Positions 61,016-64,000 of a stretch of 64,000 nucleotides of DNA are shown piece by piece. The notes below the pieces were generated by a model. That model did no database searches. It saw only the letters and a list, made by a program, of their open reading frames with translations, and was not told the DNA's origin. The DNA comes from Pseudanabaena sp. M53BS1SP1A06MG (lineage in GTDB: Bacteria > Cyanobacteriota > Cyanobacteriia > Pseudanabaenales > Pseudanabaenaceae). Numbering within the stretch: the first letter of the stretch is position 1; every line of letters begins with the position of its first letter. The translations under genes were made by a program, and so were the position numbers. The stretch spans positions 1-64,000 of the forward strand of contig JADBWH010000063.1 in assembly GCA_020404105.1 (NCBI GenBank). The letters are read 5' to 3'.

Positions 61016-62527
61016 ATGCAATCTGACTATTTAGAACGAATCCTCAAAGCTCGCGTGTATGATGTCGCGCAAGAATCTCCCTTAGAATATGCTCCCAATT
61101 TATCAGCTAGATTAAATAATCGCCTATTGCTGAAAAGAGAAGATATGCAGTCAGTGTTCTCTTTTAAATTGCGTGGTGCTTACAACAAGATGGCCCAATT
61201 GCCACCCGATTTATTGGCGAATGGAGTTATTGCCGCTTCCGCAGGAAATCATGCACAGGGAGTTGCCCTCAGTGCTCGCGAACTTGGCACTAAAGCGATT
61301 ATTGTCATGCCTGTGACCACGCCTCTCGTAAAAGTGAATGCGGTAAAAATGCGAGGTGGGGAGGTGGTTTTGCATGGTGATACCTACGATGATGCCTATG
61401 CTCATGCCCGTCAACTAGAAGCAGAAAAGAATTTAACCTTTATCCATCCCTTTGATGATCCAGATGTCATTGCAGGGCAGGGAACTATTGGAATGGAGAT
61501 TTTGCGCCAATGTCAGAAACCAATTCATGCAGTATTTGTAGCGATTGGTGGTGGAGGATTAATTTCGGGTGTGGCAGCCTATATCAAGCGCTTACGACCT
61601 GAAATTAAAATTATTGGGGTCGAACCGAAAGATTCCGATGCGATGTCCCGATCGCTAGCAGCAGGGCATCGTGTCCGTCTCGATCAAGTGGGACTATTCG
61701 CTGATGGTGTGGCAGTCCGTGAAGTTGGGCAAGAAACCTTTCGCCTTTGTCAGCAATATGTCGATGAGATTTTATTGGTGGATACGGATAATACCTGTGC
61801 CGCAATTAAGGATGTTTTTGAAGATACACGCTCGATTTTAGAACCTGCTGGTGCTTTAGCGATCGCTGGAGCCAAGTCGTATGTCGAACGTGAAGGTCTT
61901 GAGGGGCAAACTCTAGTAGCGATCGCCTGTGGTGCAAATATGAACTTTGATCGTTTACGCTTTGTGGCGGAACGGGCGGAACTGGGTGAACACCGAGAAG
62001 CGATTTTTGCGGTGACAATTCCTGAACAGGCGGGCAGTTTACGAAAGTTTTGTGGACTTTTAGGCAAGCGTAACTTAACTGAATTTAGTTATCGTATTGC
62101 CGACCAAGAAATTGCCCATATTTTTACAGGTATTCAAATAGTCAATCGCGCCGATGCGGCAAATCTGGCGAAGACTTTTGCGGAAAATGGATTTACAGCG
62201 ATAGAAATTACCGATGATGAATTAACAAAACTGCATTTGCGGCATATGGTCGGTGGGCGATCGCCGCTCGCCCATAATGAACTGCTTTATCGCTTTGAGT
62301 TTCCTGAGCGTCCAGGCGCATTAATGAAGTTTGTCGGCTCGATGAGTCCCCATTGGAATATTAGCTTATTCCATTATCGAAATAATGGTGCTGATTACGG
62401 TCGCATTGTCGTGGGTGTGCAGGTTCCGCCTACAGAGATGCAAGAATGGCAGGGATTTCTCGATACCCTTGGCTATCGCTATTGGGACGAAAGCCAAAAT
62501 CCTGTCTACAAACTATTTCTAGGCTAA
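61016..62527 (+). CDS. ilvA: Biosynthetic threonine ammonia-lyase (threonine deaminase)
   Basis: A 503-residue PLP enzyme for the first step of isoleucine synthesis (threonine to 2-oxobutanoate). The PLP Lys is in SVFSFKLRGAYNKM (about residue 47), phosphate binding is in AIGGGGLISGVAAYIK, and substrate binding in ASAGNHAQGVALSA. Two C-terminal ACT-like domains (FAVTIPEQAGSLRKFCGLLG and YRFEFPERPGALMKFVGSM) mark the allosteric, isoleucine-inhibited form. The catabolic enzyme lacks them. Confidence 0.95.
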   Translation: MQSDYLERILKARVYDVAQESPLEYAPNLSARLNNRLLLKREDMQSVFSFKLRGAYNKMAQLPPDLLANGVIAASAGNHAQGVALSARELGTKAIIVMPVTTPLVKVNAVKMRGGEVVLHGDTYDDAYAHARQLEAEKNLTFIHPFDDPDVIAGQGTIGMEILRQCQKPIHAVFVAIGGGGLISGVAAYIKRLRPEIKIIGVEPKDSDAMSRSLAAGHRVRLDQVGLFADGVAVREVGQETFRLCQQYVDEILLVDTDNTCAAIKDVFEDTRSILEPAGALAIAGAKSYVEREGLEGQTLVAIACGANMNFDRLRFVAERAELGEHREAIFAVTIPEQAGSLRKFCGLLGKRNLTEFSYRIADQEIAHIFTGIQIVNRADAANLAKTFAENGFTAIEITDDELTKLHLRHMVGGRSPLAHNELLYRFEFPERPGALMKFVGSMSPHWNISLFHYRNNGADYGRIVVGVQVPPTEMQEWQGFLDTLGYRYWDESQNPVYKLFLG

Positions 62528-62531
62528 CTTG

Positions 62532-62573
62532 AATTAAAAGAAGCACCACCTTTCGATGGTGCTTCTTTTAATT
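62532..62573. terminator. Bidirectional terminator after ilvA
   Basis: AATTAAAAGAAGCACCA pairs with TGGTGCTTCTTTTAATT. It touches the stop codon of the converging FKBP gene. Confidence 0.85.
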
Positions 62574-63114
62574 AGGAAATCCGCAATAGTTCCACATCAA
62601 AAATTAAAGTGGCATTAGGAGGAATGACTCCACCCGCACCACGAGCGCCATAACCAAGTTCGGGCGGAATAATCAAGGTACGGCGATCGCCAACACGCAT
62701 ATCCGCCAAACCTTCATCCCAGCCCTTAATTACCTGACCAACGCCAAGCTTGAAGGAAAAAGGACTATTGCGATCGCGTGAACTATCGAACTTAGTCCCA
62801 TCTTCGAGAGTACCTATGTAATGAACAAAAACGGTATCACCCTTCTTAGGTGTTGCACCAGTACCTGATGTGATTACTTTATATTTAAGCCCAGTGCCAG
62901 TTTCTTTGATTTCGGAATCACTCATATTAATTAAAGGTGCTTCTGCTATTTTTACTTCTGCTTGATTTGGTACGCCTGTAGAGGGTACACCTGTAGACAC
63001 ACTAGCAACTGCGGTCTGTCCACCCATAATTTGGGCAAACACAATGACCAATACAGCGACTGTCATGATGCCAAAGCTAATCAAAATTCCTTTCAAGGCT
63101 ATATCTCCAATCAA
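62572..63114 (-). CDS. FKBP-type peptidyl-prolyl isomerase, membrane anchored
   Basis: A 180-residue protein. One hydrophobic segment (residues 9-29, [19 protein letters not shown]) serves as anchor or signal. A short linker leads to an FKBP domain: [59 protein letters not shown]. The binding-pocket Tyr, Phe, Asp, Trp and Ile positions are kept. It should assist folding of exported proteins in the periplasm or thylakoid lumen. Confidence 0.93.
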   Translation of the reverse strand: MIGDIALKGILISFGIMTVAVLVIVFAQIMGGQTAVASVSTGVPSTGVPNQAEVKIAEAPLINMSDSEIKETGTGLKYKVITSGTGATPKKGDTVFVHYIGTLEDGTKFDSSRDRNSPFSFKLGVGQVIKGWDEGLADMRVGDRRTLIIPPELGYGARGAGGVIPPNATLIFDVELLRIS

Positions 63115-63150
63115 TTACGTGATGACTTCGCTTTTGGCATCTTATAACAA

Positions 63151-63228
63151 TTACAGTGCTTTGCGCTGAAACCAGAACCAATAAATTTTTTGAAGTTGTT
63201 AAAAAGTAACAACTTCAAAAAATTTATT
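63151..63228. repeat. ME-D hairpin element, copy 3 (inverted)
   Basis: TTACAGTGCTTTGCGCT is followed by a 21-base stem AATAAATTTTTTGAAGTTGT and its complement. It is the reverse arrangement of the 36059 and 40702 copies. Confidence 0.6.
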
Positions 63229-63284
63229 GTGAATAGCTATGTAGTTCTCGAAAAATTAACAAATAGTTCATAACAGTTCACAAC

Positions 63285-63315
63285 AAAAAAGAGTTCGCAT
63301 GGCGAACTCTTTTTA
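63285..63315 (-). terminator. Terminator downstream of tRNA-Phe
   Basis: AAAAAGAGTTCGC and GCGAACTCTTTTT arms immediately beyond the tRNA 3' end. Confidence 0.8.
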
Positions 63316-63321
63316 TAAATA

Positions 63322-63394
63322 TGCCAGGAACGAGATTTGAACTCGTGACACGTGGATTTTCAGTCCACTGCTCTACCAACTGAGCTATCCCGGC
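63322..63394 (-). tRNA. tRNA-Phe (GAA)
   Basis: 73 bases on the minus strand. Acceptor arms GCCGGGA and TCCTGGC, D arm with AGCTCAGTTGGTAGAGC, anticodon loop CTGAAAA (anticodon GAA), T loop GTTCAAATC. Discriminator A; CCA is not encoded. All four stems pair. Confidence 0.97.
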
Positions 63395-63525
63395 TTGGCT
63401 CTTTTTTTTAGCGCTTGATTAAGATAACACTATTTAGGATTTTCAAGCAATAGTTTTTTGCATTTACCTAGAAATTTTGATCACTTCTCCAATCAAGAAT
63501 GCAGACCTCAGGGCTGGTTTCTTGA

Positions 63526-63996
63526 TTATGAACCTGTTACTAGCCAAAACACTGATCTCAGTCCATCGCGCAAAGATTTTGCAGGGTTTTCTGACTTAAT
63601 TGTTGAGGGAATAGTGACAGGGTACATCTCAATACCACGACTTCCCAGAACAATTTTGCCAATCACCAGAGCACGTGGCATATGAAAATCGGATGTAATT
63701 ACATATACATCTGTAATATTACGCTTCTGAAGTTCTGACACCATAATTGTAAAGTTAGAAACCGTATCCACAGCACGATAATCCAAATGGATGCGACTAC
63801 GATCTACCCCTGCACTATCAAAAACATACTGAGCATATTCTTCTGGACTGCCTGATGACACAAAAATTGGCAACTTTGGATGTTGTAGGGCAAATTGAGC
63901 CGCAAACTTTTCGCGGGCTGGAGAGCCGCCTAATACTAAGATTGCCTGTGGTTCTCTCATCGATATACTGGCAAGGATTGGGGGTAAGCATGGCAA
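63526..63996 (-). CDS. DUF218 (YdcF/SanA-like) protein, possibly incomplete at the 5' end
   Basis: At least 156 residues of the DUF218 alpha/beta fold: QAILVLGGSPAREKFAAQFA, PIFVSSGSPEEYAQYVF, DYRAVDTVSNFTIMVSEL and YVITSDFHMPRALVIG. Such proteins often start with a membrane helix and act in envelope integrity. Here the frame remains open through the last bases of the window, so the start may lie outside. The in-window ATG at 63996 is provisional. Confidence 0.82.
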   Translation of the reverse strand: MPCLPPILASISMREPQAILVLGGSPAREKFAAQFALQHPKLPIFVSSGSPEEYAQYVFDSAGVDRSRIHLDYRAVDTVSNFTIMVSELQKRNITDVYVITSDFHMPRALVIGKIVLGSRGIEMYPVTIPSTIKSENPAKSLRDGLRSVFWLVTGS

Positions 63997-64000
63997 TCCA

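Noticed and set aside
63458-63685. 75-residue plus-strand frame at the right edge
   Set aside because: It is antisense to the well-supported DUF218 gene.
1-64000. Prophage, plasmid origin or integrative element carrying the island
   Set aside because: No integrase, phage structural gene, replication initiator or tRNA-linked direct repeats were seen; the only tRNA is 36 kb from the island.

Overview
The window comes from a cyanobacterial chromosome, most likely a filamentous or Pseudanabaena-like lineage. The evidence is the very frequent HIP1 octamer (GCGATCGC) and a set of cyanobacterial or plastid marker genes: the ferredoxin-thioredoxin reductase catalytic chain, BciB-type vinyl reductase, group 3 sigma factor SigF, DUF4327 and DUF1997 proteins, cyanophycinase and a NatD-like permease. 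The genus is inference. No ribosomal RNA or CRISPR array was seen; one tRNA (Phe) is present.

Layout. 1-5 kb: end of an M16 peptidase, an HNH endonuclease and two FAD oxidoreductases. 5-27.3 kb: an accessory island. It starts with a RelE-like toxin-antitoxin (TA) pair and a type I restriction-modification system (hsdS, three dead TA modules, hsdR, hsdM). Next come arsJ and its GAPDH partner, then a dense run of TA modules, a DUF262/DUF1524 restriction-like protein and more TA modules. It ends with acr3 and arsR. I count about 13 TA modules. Five or six look intact. In at least six the toxin carries a stop, frameshift, truncation or deletion, usually while the antitoxin frame stays open. 27.3-48.8 kb: mostly chromosomal genes (lipoprotein, TrpD-like, LysR, two tandem 30-residue membrane miniproteins, molybdopterin oxidoreductase, DUF721, membrane proteins, SPFH, cyanophycinase, permease, C39-like protein, a TPR and hybrid kinase operon, ftrC, trpS). 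48.9-50 kb: an IS982-family element broken by a mini-element. 50-64 kb: antiporter and ppx operon, two response-regulator/kinase fusions, bciB, sigF, a phosphohexomutase, ilvA, an FKBP isomerase, tRNA-Phe and a DUF218 protein.

How genes work together. ArsJ with its GAPDH, and Acr3 with ArsR, are two halves of an arsenic resistance set lying 9 kb apart. Both halves carry nearly the same 35-bp upstream site (32 of 35 identical), so they look like one ArsR regulon split by the TA array. Between these TA modules lie five copies of a dead HTH-antitoxin 3' end. The four copies that contain the relevant junction all carry the same frameshift, so a dead fragment was amplified with the array.

Small mobile elements are abundant. 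I separate them into families: ME-A (four copies, each exactly 100 bp between TA dinucleotides), ME-B (ends GCAATCCTAAAT), ME-C (ends TAGGACTTACGC, 5-6 bp target repeats), ME-D (long hairpin next to GCAAAGCGCTGTAAT), ME-E (ends TAGCGGTTTTC, TA target), ME-F (ends GCCCTCACCCC) and ME-G (IS982-type ends). They have nested in each other, disrupted a transposase, inserted at the stop codon of bciB, and inserted in frame into the nuclease domain of HsdR.
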